DNA of 64,000 nucleotides from Lepeophtheirus salmonis (GCF_016086655.4 NC_052139.2:3782001-3846000); one strand, 5' to 3'; shown: positions 46,280-59,651, counted from the first letter of the stretch. The notes: generated by a model from the letters alone, not told the origin. Numbers and translations: made by a program.

Positions 46280-49200
46280 TATTAGAAATTGCTATCTTCA
46301 TGCATGATTGCCACCATTGTTCATAGGGGGAGCTTGATGTTTATTATTAGCTCTTGAGGGTCGGAGGGGTGACCACCAAACATCGTCTATTAACCACATC
46401 GAACAATATATACAATAAATTAATTGAAGGATATGTTTCAGAAAAGCTTTGAACAGTCTGGGATATTGGTTCCGTAGATGCACCGGACAGTTTGTATCAT
46501 CACAGTACAGGAAGCACAAGTTAAAATTTTTATAAAAATATAGAACATATATTTTTAGTAAAAGGACCTCAAAAATAAAATGAAAAGCCCTACAAAACAA
46601 TGAACCCCGGACTTAAGTGGGTGTTGCTGTATTTGATTAGAAGTGCTATCGAAATGTGAGTGACACATTCATGAATATACTTAAAAAAAATTGATTTATA
46701 AAAATATAGAATATATATATTTTTTTAAAAAAATCTATGAAAATTAATGACACCTTGGTTTCTCAGAGCATAAAATAAGTTCCTATAACATGAATAACGG
46801 ATTTTTTTTATTGAGGTTCTCATTTTAAATTAACAATTTACATAAGAAATAAATGAAGGAAGGAGGATTAAATAAACATTCTGTTTATAATTATCCCTTT
46901 CCAAAACAAAAAAACCACTACCTTAACATTGTATATTAATAATTAAATACAAATAAATAAAGTCCTTCAACATACAGAATTTACAACACACATACAAGCA
47001 TATAACTAAAATCAAAACAGGAGCAAATAAGAATAATATAAGAAGCAATCCACCATTAAAAGTACAAACAGTCTCTATAGTAAGACTATTTCTTGTTAAA
47101 AGCTTTGTTAGGTCTTACAATCCACAGTGAGGAAATAAGAGAGATAGAAGAAGAATTAGTTTCAATAAAATACGACAATGAGCTAAGTATAAAGTTGAAG
47201 ATATCATATCAAGATTTTTCTCTTCAAAAAAATTTCTGACCTCCATCCAGTACTATGAAACAAGGGCAATATATATTTGATTGCTTTTCCAACATCATAT
47301 CTGGTAGAACGGGCCTTCAGTATTATACTATCCTTGTTTCCATGCAAAGGAACAAACTTAGAATTACCGAAGGGGGGTTATATCTTCTTCTTAGTGAGTT
47401 TCAAACTGATATGGATAAACTAATATGCCTACACCATTAGCAGGCATTGTGAAAACCTAAACTAAATTAATTTAGTCAAAAATATATTTTGTATTTAATT
47501 CATATATTTATTGTTTTAATTTTGGGAAAAAAGCTTGAAATTTGATTTATAGACCTCTAATTTTATTTTTTTAAGCAAAAATCATATCCCATTTGACAAA
47601 TATACAAAAGTCTAACAGTATGGAAAATGAGGAAATTGGTCAACAACACGTTAGTTTGGTCTTTTTTGTCTTTTAATTTTTGGAGTAAAGTTTGAGAGAA
47701 ATATATAATTACTATAAAATATTTTGAAATTATACGTTACTTTTTAAAAATTCGATACAAGATAAATGCATTTGTATATGGTAGAATCATTAATCGACTA
47801 AAAAATCGAAGCCCATTACATCCTTTGTGCACAGCTGTCAAAAACGATGTTTATTATTTAATTTTAGGTCTCAAAACTTTTCAAATCAGTGTTTTACTCT
47901 GCACAGTCTAGACTTAACATTCGGTGATGTGAAAAATTTATAGTAATTTAGAAAATCAGGATTTTCTCCTGATTCGTCATATAATTTTGCAAGCACCGAG
48001 AAAAAGTTCAAGGAGAAATTAAGCTCTAAAAAAATGACTTTATATATTTTTTTAAATTAAATAATTATGATGGATGAAGGAGTACGTCATACGTGACATG
48101 TTCAAAGTTCATGGTAATAAAAAATTATAAAAATTGTCAAAGAAATAGTTTTTTATAAGAAATATAAAACAAGTTAACTTTGATGTTTTAGCTATTAATT
48201 TTTGATAGAGTAACATCTAAAAGAACTGTTTCATACATTGTCTGTCAATAGAATGATTTTTCTCTTAAAAATGGATATCAATATTATTACAGTTACGTTA
48301 TGTATCGTGTATAACGCGCACACGAAATTGAATTATTCATCTTTTTCATGTACAAAAACACCCTTTTTGGCTTAAAATGCAATATAAAGCAATAAAAAAT
48401 ATTTAACATTCATTTCTTCAAAATAAGGATAATTTTTCTTTATTATATTTAGAAAAATTCATGCAAAGTTCCTTACTAACACTTTGATTCTTTATAAATA
48501 TAATCTGATTTTGTGTTCTAAATATGTATAGTTGAGCAGAGTGGAAATGTTACGCCAAGAACTGTTTTAAACATTGATAAAATTGAAGTACTAGTGCTGA
48601 AGTTAAATATTTGAAGCCTTTATCAAATTGGTTGACTTCAGTGAAATCTTTCACTAGTTAAAATAGAGTTCAGATATATTTAATAGTTTTTGAAATATTT
48701 GGGCTTAACTTAAATTTTATAGTTTACGTGTGATCAATAGTAAAATATTTGCAATTATATCATATTTAAGAACTACTTAGTCTTTTCTCCTGCTCTATAA
48801 AACATTTTCATTTTAAAATCAATATTAGTATTCTAACATAGTTCCATCATACCATACCAATCTATTCAAGTCAAAGGATACATTTTGACGCTTTACAAGG
48901 ATTGGAAAATATCGCCAAGCACATTTTGTTCTTCAATGCTACCATGCAAACGATAATTTCCTAATACAACTAATTTGTAAGATTGGAAAACCTTTCAAAG
49001 CAATCAGGATAGCAAAAAATTTCACATTTCTGAATGTATAATTCTCTATTCAGATTTGCTGAATTGATTGATGTCACAAATATTTTATAATATCATAATT
49101 ATCCAATTTTTTTAACAGAATATATACAATATATAGTTAAACAATTGTAAATATTTTAAGTTATTTACTTTATTAAATCAAGAGATAAGCAGGAATAAAT

Positions 49201-49600
49201 TGGGCAAATTTAAAGAAAGTATACTCTAGATTAAATAAAAAGTTTAATTTTTATTTATTAAAAAATTAAAAATAATTTGTCAGATGTTAATTGTATAATT
49301 TGGTTTCTAATGTTTAAAAATATGACTTTCAATTAAATTTGAATTAGTCGTTTTCTGATGGTGTTAAATTCCGATGCTGATTTTGCAGCGCCTTTAAAGA
49401 TTTAATTAGTATCTTATGATATTTTGATAAAAATGACCAATAATTTATTCAAGAATACAAACAAAATTCAGATTTAATTTTAAGAAAAATTATTCTAACT
49501 TACGTTTATGCTGATGGATTACATATGGAAGTTATTCAATAATTGTAGAAAACATATTTTGGGGTCATTCTGGGACCTCTGCAGGATCGGGGACCTTTCT
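46280..49600. other. AT-rich non-coding DNA
   Basis: No recognised gene. A minus-strand frame at 46298-46600 (ending NNKHQAPPMNNGGNHA) and a plus-strand frame at 47255-47440 have mixed composition but no family match. The rest is very AT-rich. Confidence 0.45.
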
Positions 49601-49609
49601 TTTTGATGT

Positions 49610-50030
49610 TTTTGTGAAAAAAAAAAAAAAAAAATCTTTTGAAAAAATTAAAATTTCTTTACAGTATTTGGAAAAAAAAAAAAAAAAATATTAATCTTTT
49701 TGGAAATTTTCAAAAATCTACAATTATTAACCAAAATTTGACAATTTTGGAAAAAAATCCGCAGCTGTTAACAAAAAATTAAAGTTCTTGAAAAAATTCC
49801 AAAATATACAGCTAATAACATAACTTTTTTTTTTTTTTTTAACACACCTACTTAAAAAAAATTATATATTTGGTAAAAATTTCAAAATCCAACCTATTTT
49901 CACGCAATTATATTTTTTGCAAAAAAATTTCCAAAATCAACAAGTGTTTATAAAAAGTTCTTTAAAAAAAAAATTCAAAAATTAAATATTTAATTAGATG
50001 GTGATGAAGAAAAAATCCTTTTTTTTTTGG
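49610..50030. repeat. AT-rich degenerate tandem repeat
   Basis: Several loosely repeated units of roughly 45-60 bp share the pattern GAAAAAATTCCAAAAT, CTACAGCTATTAAC and AAAAATTAAAGTT. Poly-A, poly-T and a G run (50030-50039) are interspersed. It is similar to 23530-23760. Confidence 0.5.
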
Positions 50031-50059
50031 GGGGGGGGAGTTCTTCCATCCCTGTCATT

Positions 50060-50400
50060 TTACGCCATAGTAAACATAGGAGTCAATCAAATATCTCAAA
50101 ATTGACAAATTTAATACTTCCAAAAATAGATTCAGAAATTGATCATCAGATAATTAGAAATTGACATTCTTTATTTGAAAGGCCATACTGGGGGGGAGGG
50201 GGGGCAAATGAAGTCTCATAAATCATACAACGTTTTGAAACTATAGTTAATATTCTTGTGTACTCCAATTCATCCCACAAATTTGAGTCAAAAGCCTATA
50301 ATTGATGGAAATATGTCAATGAAATATAATTTTATACATTTTCTCCTTCTATTTGTGTAAGCTCTCATTTTTTCCATTCTTTAAAAAACCATAAATATTT
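50060..50400 (+). repeat. R1-related dispersed repeat copy
   Basis: AACTATAGTTAATATTCTTG, then CATCCCACAAATTTGAGTC, then GGAAATATGTCAATGAAATA, then TTTTCTCCTTCTATTTGTGT follow the order of R1 copies at 3640 and 21620. It is diverged. Confidence 0.5.
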
Positions 50401-50665
50401 ATAACATATGAGCTTATGTGAAATATGTCTTAAAATTTCAATTCTTCCGATTTATATGATAAATTGTTTTTAGGAATGTTAAGGAAAGTAAAAAAATATA
50501 TATATATTATTTGACATTTTGCCTCAAGTACAATGTACATCCTATGTATGATTCTTTGTAAATTTAGATTCACAAAATGCATGATAATAATTCAATATCA
50601 TTATGTTTTTTTATATCTTTTATAAAAAGTTAATTCCATTTACATTTTTCATACATATGTACATA

Positions 50666-50830
50666 TTAGGGTGGCCCTTAAAAATCAATGTTTTACAGTT
50701 TATTTATCTCATCCTCATTTTGCTTCCTTCATGTAATAAAACTCCACTGTGCAAAATATTTTCGACTTTTCATTATTATTTAATGGTAACACTTGCTTTT
50801 TAACGTTTCCCCCATATTAAAAAATTAGAA
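50666..50830 (+). repeat. AGGGTGG-family element, left part
   Basis: TTAGGGTGGCCCTTAAAAAT followed by sequence alignable to 22367-22500. A matching right-end word, TCACCCTAATG, preceded by TTTTTTAAGGTC, occurs at about 52897-52925. The two may bound one larger element that contains the mariner remnant at 51398. Confidence 0.45.
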
Positions 50831-51397
50831 GAAAAAAAAAAGGAGATCTCCGACATTTTATAATAACATAAGGTTATTAAATATGGGTATATTAAATATT
50901 TCCACAACCTTATAAGGAAATAACTTCGTGTAGACTGAGTCATGGAATAAAGTCGAAATTTTTTCTTTTCCCAAAATGAGTCCTATTTTTAATATAACAG
51001 TGAGGGCAAGAGAAGTATATCTAAATTGAACAAAACAGATGCTTTAAGCGAAAACTTTGGTCGGAATGTCATGCAAAGACTGTGTAAACATCTCGTAACA
51101 TATTGTATTAAAATCGGACTGAGGTCAAGGATGTTTGAGGCCAAAAGGGGAAGGATAGGGGATCTTAACCCACATCCAAAAAAGAGGAGTGTGGAGCGAA
51201 GAACGATGACATTGGACAGAGTTTTGGACAATTTAGATAAGAGAACAACTGTTGAAAGGATGTCTGGAAGTTGTGGCCATAATCAGAAGAGGTCGGAGGA
51301 GTTCATGAACAATATGACAAAGTGAAGTGAAGGGAGTCCAACCTAGTCCACGAGTAAGCTGATAAGGAACTAAGGGGTATCAAACTTTACCATCAGG

Positions 51398-52114
51398 TTG
51401 GATGTCAAGAGCTTTTGGTTGAAATTTTTTCGTCAGAAGACAAACGACAACTCCACACTGAGGCATTCTGGAAGTCCATGTTGGAGAGAGAGAACAAGAC
51501 TCAACCACCATGGATGGATCAACGGTCTCCATTATCTCCAACAAGAAGATATAGACAGTAAATTTGGCCGAAATGATCAGTACCTGGCTTTACAAGTGGA
51601 GGATGTGCCTCCAATCCACAGGATCAAGTTTCTAGAAGAGGTCATTATGCTTGAGGTTTTTTGCATCGGATGCAAAGAGGACCCCTCACTATTGATTCCC
51701 ATAGGTTTTAGGATTAGGACTAAAGAGTACCTGGACGTCATGAGGAACATAGAGAAGCCCTGGATTGAAGCCAGTTATGCTGGGATCTCCTATTTGTGGC
51801 CCCAGGATGGTACTCCCAAGACCCACATAACCAAGGTGGCCCAAAAGGGGCTATTGAAGAATCTTCAGGATTTCTGACTAGCATCAATGTTGTCCCTATT
51901 TTCACTAGATTGTTCACCATTGGATATAGGCATCGTAGAGGTCAAGAAGAACTATGTTACTCCTCACAGAAATGTGGACTACCTCAAAGTTACTGTGGAG
52001 AGTGAGTGGACCAACACGCCAGAGAACTATATCGTCAATGTCTGCAAGGTCTTTAGGTCTCGTGTGTACGCTATGGTTGCTGCTGGAGGATTATCCTTGT
52101 CACAGCAAATATAG
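51398..52114 (+). pseudogene. Decayed mariner (DD37D-like) transposase
   Basis: The frame 51398-51877 contains SKFGRNDQYLAL, EDVPPIHRIKFLEEVIMLEV, then KEYLDVMRNIEKPWIEA and YLWPQDGTPKTH. These align block for block with RNDRWLAK, EEVPAVFTTKFPASVM, EEFVIPWMKD and FQQDSALAH of the copy at 53698. The second catalytic aspartate is present (PQD). After a frameshift near 51880, LFSLDCSPLDIGI holds the third, and the tail reads VESEWTNTPENYIVNVCKVF, then RSRVYAMVAAGG. Around 51540 another frame reads ISNKKI where FSDEKI is expected, so the first aspartate appears replaced by Asn. The region upstream to about 51010 may hold its N-terminus but is not clearly readable. Confidence 0.8.
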
Positions 52115-52214
52115 TTAATAGTTTCATTAATAAATTTAAAAAAGGTTTATTATTTTTCTCAAATTATTGTACTTTCAAGGTTTCTTTGGTCAAATGTAAC
52201 AATTCTACTAGTGC

Positions 52215-53545
52215 AAACTGTATATATATATATACAAATATATTTTCCGGTAAAATAGGGACCTGATATATTGTACTTAAAAATTTTTATATATAAAAAT
52301 ACAAATTGCAGTAAAAATGGGTCTTCTTCACCTTTATTTTATTCAAAATTTTAATCATAATAATTCTTTTTCCTAAACATTTAACATTCTACCTAAAAAA
52401 ACTCATTACTTACCACGAATATTCTTTAATATTTATTTATTTTCAAGGAATTACAAACAAAAAATGTATATAATTACAAATAAAGCAAGAATACCTGTTG
52501 GTTTTTATAAAATATACACCATATATTCCCCTTTACAATAATAGAGAATGGAACTATGCTCTAAACATTCTTAAGTTTTTCCCACAATGGTCATGTAAGT
52601 TCTATTCAATCCTTAAATGTTTAGTAAGTCGATATCTGATGATGAGAACAAGGGCATCAAAAATATGAGTGATGTTTGTATATATGTTTTAAATTTATTC
52701 ATTATTGTATTTCATGTAATCACATTTTGTTCTATCTATTATATTAATAGCCCAATTTAGAAAAAGAATTTTTTTTATTTGTCTAAAGTTGAAGAGCCAA
52801 TCATAAAATCTTTCAATTTTTGTCAAAATAATATATTTATAGTATTATAACCGATCCCGACGGTGCTATAGTTGAAAATAAAAACAGTAATTTTTTAAGG
52901 TCAGAATCAGAGTCACCCTAATGTAGAAATCTCTGAATTGAATTTCGTTACTTTTTAAGTTATTCTTAAAGTTCAACTTTTTCTTTCATATTTTATTCAT
53001 CATTGCCATGGTTTGATAAAATCAAATATTAAATAAAAATTGTTAAATTATACTTTCCTACTATTTCGGACTTTGATAAGGATCCTTCACAAATAAAACG
53101 GAAGAGAAATATAATATCAATGTATTTCTCATATAATATGAATGTGCTTAATAATATTATAGTAAGTGAATTATTCAAACATAGTCTTTTGTGGGAGCAA
53201 CCATGTACATTATTCAGATCCAACTGCTTCAGAATCAAATTATTTTTAACATTAGAGTAATAACTTCTTTTGAATAAGGTATATTCGTACAAAAGGAGTA
53301 TAATATGAAGTCACATTTGCTCATTTTTTAACATTAATAATCGACAATTTACGATACTGCTTAAAAAAAAAGGAGTCCTCCCTATATAAAACCTTATTTT
53401 GAAACGTTTCTCTTATATTCCCATACCCTCCATTTTTACCTGCACCAACAAAGTTGAAAAGAGGTTATTTTTTTTTATTCTGTGTTATTTGTTTGTTTCT
53501 TTGTAGGTTACGGAAAAAATTACAGTTCAATTTTGGTCGACGATT
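52215..53545. other. AT-rich non-coding DNA
   Basis: No gene is recognised. CACCCTAATG at 52914-52923 may be a MITE right end. A minus-strand frame at 53029-53292 is low-information. Confidence 0.5.
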
Positions 53546-53546
53546 A

Positions 53547-54812
53547 CAGGGTGTCCACGATAAATTGGAACTACTTTAAACTTCATCCAGATCCATAATG
53601 TGGATATTCGGGGTTAAATCATACTAATATAAAAGGTTGCGTGAACAATACACTATAACTTCCACCACAATTGTTTTGACAACAAACAATAGTTCTCATG
53701 GAACAAGCAAGGAGAGACACCATCCTCGAATTGGCTCGCGTGGGACACAAGCCCTCTGCTATCTACAAGCTTCTTAACTACCCCAAGACCACGGTGTACC
53801 GGATCTTCAATGCCTGGAAGGTTGAGGGGAAGGTCTGCTGCAAGGCTCACAACATAAGAAGTGACCGAATCCGCACTCCCCGCTTCCTTGAAGGCCTCTG
53901 GAATTCCATCAAGGCTTTGCGGGGGGACTTCCTTGTCCAGATTGGCCAAGAACCGTGGAGTGAGCAAACAGCTGGTCTCCAAGGCTGTGAATGAGGACCT
54001 CGGGTACAGGTCATACCAAATGGCCAAACAACACGTCCTCACGGCATCCATGAAGGCCACCAGGATCACCAACGCTGGCGTCTCCTCAATGACCTGAAGA
54101 GCCATGAAGGAAGAATCATCTTCTTCTCCGACGAGAAGAACTGGACTGTCCATAGAAGCTACAACGTCCAGAATGACAGGTGGCTTGCCAAGGAGAGAGA
54201 AGAGGTCCCTGCAGTCTTTACCACAAAGTTCCCGGCCTCCGTGATGACCCTGGATGTTATCTGCGGCACCTGTGAGGTGATGCCACCTTTCTTCTTCATT
54301 CCCAAGGAAAGGGTTAACGCGATAAGGTACTGCGAAGTCATGGAGGAGTTCGTCATCCCCTGGATGAAGGATACGGCCGCTGGGAGGGAGTTCATATTCC
54401 AACAAGACTCAGCGCTCGCACACATCGCCATGAGGACTACTAACCTCTTCAACTCCCACAACATCACTTTCTGGGATCGCAACACCTGACCCTCCAACTC
54501 ACCCGACCTCAATCCGTGTGATTACTAATGGTAGGGGAAGTTTGCGAGGGGGGTGTGCAAGGTCAGCCACAAGAGCATTGCGGCCCTGAAGGGCTCCATT
54601 ACGAGGGAGTGGAATGCTGTCGATTCCGCGGAAGTCATCAGGGCATGCAAATCCTTTAGGGGCAGGATGGAGAAGATGGTGGCTGCTGAGGGAGGACATG
54701 TTGAATAAATTTATTGTTTAATATCATGTCTAACTTTTTCATATTAACAAATGCACTACAAATTCCATTTTTATCAAGCAGGTTGAATTTTAAGATAGTT
54801 CCAATTTATCGT
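53547..54812 (+). mobile_element. Near full-length mariner element, right terminus lost
   Basis: The left TIR CAGGGTGTCCACGATAAATT follows a TA (53545-53546). The right side runs AAGATAGTTCCAATTTATCG and stops matching after GT at 54812; the outer dozen bases (expected GGACACCCTG and the TA) are replaced by unrelated AT-rich sequence. It is the longest copy of the family in the window and the reference for the deletion in 25322-26239. With one end missing it should be immobile. Confidence 0.9.
53698..54708 (+). pseudogene. Mariner (DD37D) transposase, full length but broken
   Basis: The start MEQARRDTILELARVGHKPS leads through two HTH units. One extra G in the run near 53922 shifts the frame (first frame ends at 53994); the second piece (SLSRLAKNRGVSKQLVSKAV) continues to about 54080, where one base is lost and the original frame returns. 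Catalytic residues are D in FFSDEKNWTV (about 54138), D in FQQDSALAH (about 54405) and D in LNPCDY. There are 37 residues between the last two, hence DD37D, maT-like. A TGA stands where W is expected before PSNSPD, and a TAA follows CDY. The tail reads AALKGSITREWNAVDSAEVI and ends GGHVE. Usual length is about 340 residues. The 250-codon antisense frame is a shadow. Confidence 0.9.
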
Positions 54813-56757
54813 TTTATATGTATAGTTAACGTAAGACGTCATTAAATTATGAAAGGTCAAGGTAGCACAAAACGTTAAAAATATAGGATCGACAATAACT
54901 CAAAAATATATTGAGGTGAAGTGATCAAATTGGTATCAATATGTAAGTTTAATAATATAATACAAAAAAAAAAAAACAACCTTGTAAGCAAAGGCTTAAG
55001 CGAACCTGCTACAAATGGGGTGGAAGATCTAGCAAAATAATGCAATGACATATCATAAGTTTATAAGGGAATTTTTGTACCATTTGTCATATTTTAATGA
55101 AAAAAAAACCCGTCACATTAATAAGATTCAAATTGTATATTATAAATAATGCTAAAAAAATGCATGTGCATAAATTACCCACGGCAGCCTTCCCTTCCTG
55201 GTTGTGTAAGTATTCATTGAATATTTTATAATATTTTTTAATAATCATATAAACATAGTAACATGTGCTTTCAATGTAGTTCGTTATTAACTATTATGTT
55301 ACTTTAATTACATTCAATAATATGTTAATTTATCTCCATAGCGACTTAAGTTATTTTATAATTACAAGTATGACCATTTAAGAGCAATACACGGCCCATA
55401 TTATTGTGTATTAGTGGCACCAGAGTAATATTGGCAATTGGTCCCCATTTTTTAAAACTAAGTGTAATAGTTATTTAACAAATATTTAAGGATGTCTTAC
55501 TATAACGTCACGATTATATAATTGGCCCTATGTAACTAGATCCTGATCAAGATTTCAGGCAATTATAGTATAACGAAGGACTAAATAAGAAATTATAAGT
55601 GAAACTTTAATGATATATAGTTATATCCGGATATAAGAAATCCAGATATAACACAGATACCATTAAAGTAAACGTTCTCTTAGATACCAAATTTTTACTA
55701 AATACATTAAATACTTCATAGAAGTTCATGTGGCTGATGGTAAAAATTAGAAATAAGTGTTTCTATGGATAATTTTTCCTTATTTATAGTTATAAATCGT
55801 AAGCTGGTACTAACATTTTTATACAGTTTGATTTAAATTCATTTCCCATTGCTTATCAATCAGTGCTGATAAATATCGCGAGTGCCCCATGAAAAAGACT
55901 TTCGCAGAAAGATAAGCTAAAAATTGTCAATGATCAGTCAAAAACAGGACTTTATCAGACACTGGTTACAAAAAAAAATTTTTCTTCGCATAAGTATCTA
56001 AAATTGATTCTTTTAAATACATTCTTTGGGTAGATGAAAAATCTGGATAGTCCTCTTTTCAAATGAAAAGTAACAGTTTCCTTTTTCCAAATTTGACTGC
56101 ATATAGTATAGGAAAATTGAACCATTTCATTTTGAATTGTTTTGATATTTTCCATCGCATATGTTAATAAAACTTTTTTGATCAGATGTCCCAAATTGGT
56201 CTTTGACAAATATTCTATATATTTAATCAATAGTTTATCACTCAATTGACAATTTTTATTTTTTATAACACTTATGAGGCGTGTAAATTAATTTAAATAA
56301 GTCAATGATGTATCGGAAAATTGAAATAATATTTTTGTGAATTGTAGAGGAATACAAAATGTATATTTGTCCATCAGGGTAAATACATTTTGACAAATTG
56401 ACAAATATTTTGGAAAGCATAATGTTTTTTTAATGTTCAAATTATAATTTCAAATAAATCACGAAACACAAATGTTCCAATATTTATATTTATATCAACA
56501 TTAAATTTAATGCAACTTGGTTAGAAATATTCTAAAATTATTTAACCTTAAAAACTTAATATATATATAAAATAGTTGGGAATATCTTCAATAAAAATAA
56601 ATTCAATTCTTATATAACTTTCAAAAAGAATAAAAATAGTTGTAATTCCAAAATTATTCTTTTCACTGTTATAAAAACTTTGATTACTACAAAAAAGTTT
56701 AAAAAATTAGAAAATGGGGTAAACTACACGCATTATTTGAAGGAGATCACTTCGTAA

Positions 56758-56860
56758 ATGAGAGCGGTGTTTGGGACACTGGGATTATTTTCAGAGCCCT
56801 CAGGTCTAGCGGTCAACAGCAGCAAGACAAAAGTTTTATCTGTATTGGAAAAACGTTTGG
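56758..56860 (+). pseudogene. Possible LINE reverse-transcriptase scrap
   Basis: TLGLFSEPSGLAVNSSKTKV resembles the 'F...SGLxxNxxKTxx' block that follows motif C of non-LTR reverse transcriptases; the equivalent block of the 42291 LINE is SSFSTTSSLLVYEEKSIIIS. No other RT motif is seen nearby. Confidence 0.35.
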
Positions 56861-58197
56861 AGATATGTTTTCCACTATTGAAGTTCTCCAGTAGATCTAC
56901 TATTCTTAGAGTCTCAATAACAAAAGGGGATGGAACTATCAGCAACAACACATACACAAAGAGAGTTCTAGAATATATCTTACTCATCAAATAGTGTTTT
57001 GCTAATTTAAGCTTTCAAAATTCGTATACACGAATGACTCCAGATTTGATAGGCTAAACTGCTATCATTGGTGCTCTGTGATCCCCCGTCAATCAAGGCA
57101 AATTGTATGAACTATAATTTTTTGGGTTTAAAACTAATATGTTTGTAATTGCTTTTACTTCATAAATTCATATAAATACAAATATTTACATATAAGAATT
57201 GACAAAGGATATAATATTATTAATACCAATCGTTTTAAATGATATCACAAGATTTAATATAATTTTAAAATTCTAAAATTTTTTCATAAGGCGTTTATTC
57301 CTTGAAAAAGTGCAATACAGAGAAAAATGGAAATCTAGACCAGATAATACAAACCTTTTTTTATTCAAAACGGGGTATTTTTAAAATATTTACCTAGATT
57401 AAACCATCATTTGACTGCAAAATCAAATTTCACAATATTATTTACAAAATGGTTTCTCTGTGAGAAAATGGAGGTAGTGTTTAAGGCCCAGAAATCATAT
57501 TGAAAATTAATATGCAATTAAATAAAACCAAAAAAATCGTCGTAATATATATATTTTTAAAGATCTGGATAAGGTCGAAGTTTGTTGCAATCATAGTGCA
57601 TAACACCGCAGTATGAAGATTAAGTTTTGTAACTTATATAATATGAGTACATGTAACATCATTAAAATTTAGGCCTTTTATTTTCTTAAGAGAAAAGGAG
57701 TTTAAACTAAATTAATCCTAATTTAATGTGAAAATAAGACGGAGATATCTTTTTCCTTCACAGTGCTGAAAAAATGCTTTTGGATCCAAAAATAGGGCTA
57801 AAATTTAACTAGCTCATTTTTACTATTTAATACCCTTTGACCTACTTTGATACCCATCTAGATTGAATTTCTTCAAATGATCAAATTGGGTCGTTCCTTT
57901 AAAAACCATAACATTGTCAGACCTATCAAGAATAAATTTGATTATAACTTTATTCTAGAAATAAATTTATTTATAACGACCGTATTTTTTTATTCATAGT
58001 AAAGGTAGTAAACCCAGAAATTCTTCTAGAAGGGATCAAAAGTAAGATTTTCCTTTATTAATAAAAATACATAATTTGTACAATTATTTTAGGCTTTCTA
58101 TAATTATCATCTCATCTACGTAATAAGCGAGGATAAATGAAAAAAACTTTACAAAAAGTTCTTTCTTGGGAGTCTTAGTTTAAATGAGTCATCTAAT

Positions 58198-58563
58198 GTG
58201 GTTTTAACAGCAAAAAAGAACGCTACGCCATTAATTGTTCAGCTTCCCAAAAATAAAGAAATGAAACGTGCCTTTAATACATTCCAGAATATATATATAA
58301 AAAATGGTGAATTTGTTTCTGCAGGAATTATTTTAAGAAGCGTATACTTGCAGAAAGTAATCATATTACCTCGTCTTCCCGGCTAAGATCCTGCTTCACT
58401 CGAAGATTTGTAACATTTAATCATACACTTGCACTGGTTGGTACAAAAAGAAGCAAATCAATATCTGTCATCTGGTGTGAAATCATTTAGGAATGAAAAT
58501 TTCCTCACATTTCTTCTGCCTTATATTATTGCCTTGAATAATTGTAGTCCGCAAAACAAAAAC
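58198..58563 (+). pseudogene. Unassigned coding-like remnant
   Basis: One frame reads on for about 120 codons with only two stops: KNKEMKRAFNTFQNIYIKNG, then VYLQKVIILPRLPG, stop, DPASLEDL, stop, HLHWLVQKEANQYLSSGVKS and FLTFLLPYIIALNN. The composition is protein-like, unlike the flanks. I do not recognise the family. It could be a transposon remnant or a decayed exon. Confidence 0.3.
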
Positions 58564-59189
58564 TAAAAATTGTTGATAAATCAAATTGATATTGAAAAAT
58601 AACTTAAATTTTTGAAAAAATATCTTTGTGTTAAATATAAATAACTCCAAAACTTTCAAAAAGGGGTAGATGGGACCCCAAAACTTGAGTAATTATTCTG
58701 TTTCCATGCTACTGGAAGGCCATTAAAGTATAAAAAAGTTGAAAAATTCAATTGTAGGATTCCGAAGAGGTAGTCCGATATTATAGTAGTATAGAAAAGA
58801 AAAATATTTATCCAAATTTGACAGTATAAAAATTAAATCATTCATTCAGATACAACTAATATTAACTTCTTATGTAGTCAAGTATATTGATAAATTTGAC
58901 AATTGCTATGATACATACAAGAAAAAAAACTCAAAATTAATGAGATAATTATGTATGAATAAATAAAAAACCCTGTATTGTTTGCACATAAGTTAAATTT
59001 CGTTTTTACTTTTATTAAATATTTTCTAATGACATAGTAAAATTTTTAAATTAAGCAAAGATAACACTGGTTAACAACATTTCATTTTTTTTGCATGTAC
59101 TTTGACAACGAATTTTTAAAGAATTTGGGCTGTTTATTCTAAATATAGGGTTAAATTTGCCCCATCACATCAAGTTTTTGTGCTATCTG

Positions 59190-59465
59190 ATATTTAATAT
59201 TCGTGGATGTTTACATTAAAATGTTATTCAAAAGTGATACCACGTCTTCCTGTTATGTATATATGTCTTTCTCTCTCTCTTCGACTTGAGTACTTACCGT
59301 GTGCTAATGTATAATTCAGTGTTTGCTATCATATATTTATTATTCGTGAATGCTTACATTAAAGCACTTTAATGATACTACGTGTTCCTGTTATGTATAT
59401 TTCTCTCTTTCTTTGACACAAGTAACTTCTGTGTGTTAAAATATAACTCGATGTGTGTCAGTTTT
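59190..59465 (+). repeat. Imperfect tandem duplication, period about 142 bp
   Basis: Unit 1 has TATTCGTGGATGTTTACATT, CTTCCTGTTATGTATATATG and CCGTGTGCTAATGTATAA. Unit 2, starting near 59332, has TATTCGTGAATGCTTACATT, TGTTCCTGTTATGTATAT and CTGTGTGTTAAAATATAA. It lies shortly upstream of the pseudogene at 59652 and may be part of that element's 5' region. Confidence 0.65.
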
Positions 59466-59651
59466 TCAAATACCAATCAATATATCCTTTATTTAATCTA
59501 ATCAATACTAGTGTAGCTCTCGTTGGATGCGCTTTCTTGTGTTACTTTCATTTGGATTTAGTAAACTTTGGGCATTATTGAACATTTTTTTAATCACCTT
59601 CATATCTGTTTAAAAAATCTGAACACATATGTATATGTGTATAAGCTAGCT

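Larger units (their letters stand above)
54813..59189. other. AT-rich non-coding DNA with two weak coding remnants
   Basis: Apart from a reverse-transcriptase-like scrap at 56758-56860 and an unassigned frame at 58198-58560, I see only AT-rich sequence with A/T runs. Confidence 0.45.

Noticed and set aside
53653..54405. 250-codon minus-strand open frame
   Set aside because: It is antisense to the mariner transposase pseudogene. Its length reflects the GC-rich codon pattern of the transposase on the other strand; no domain is recognised.
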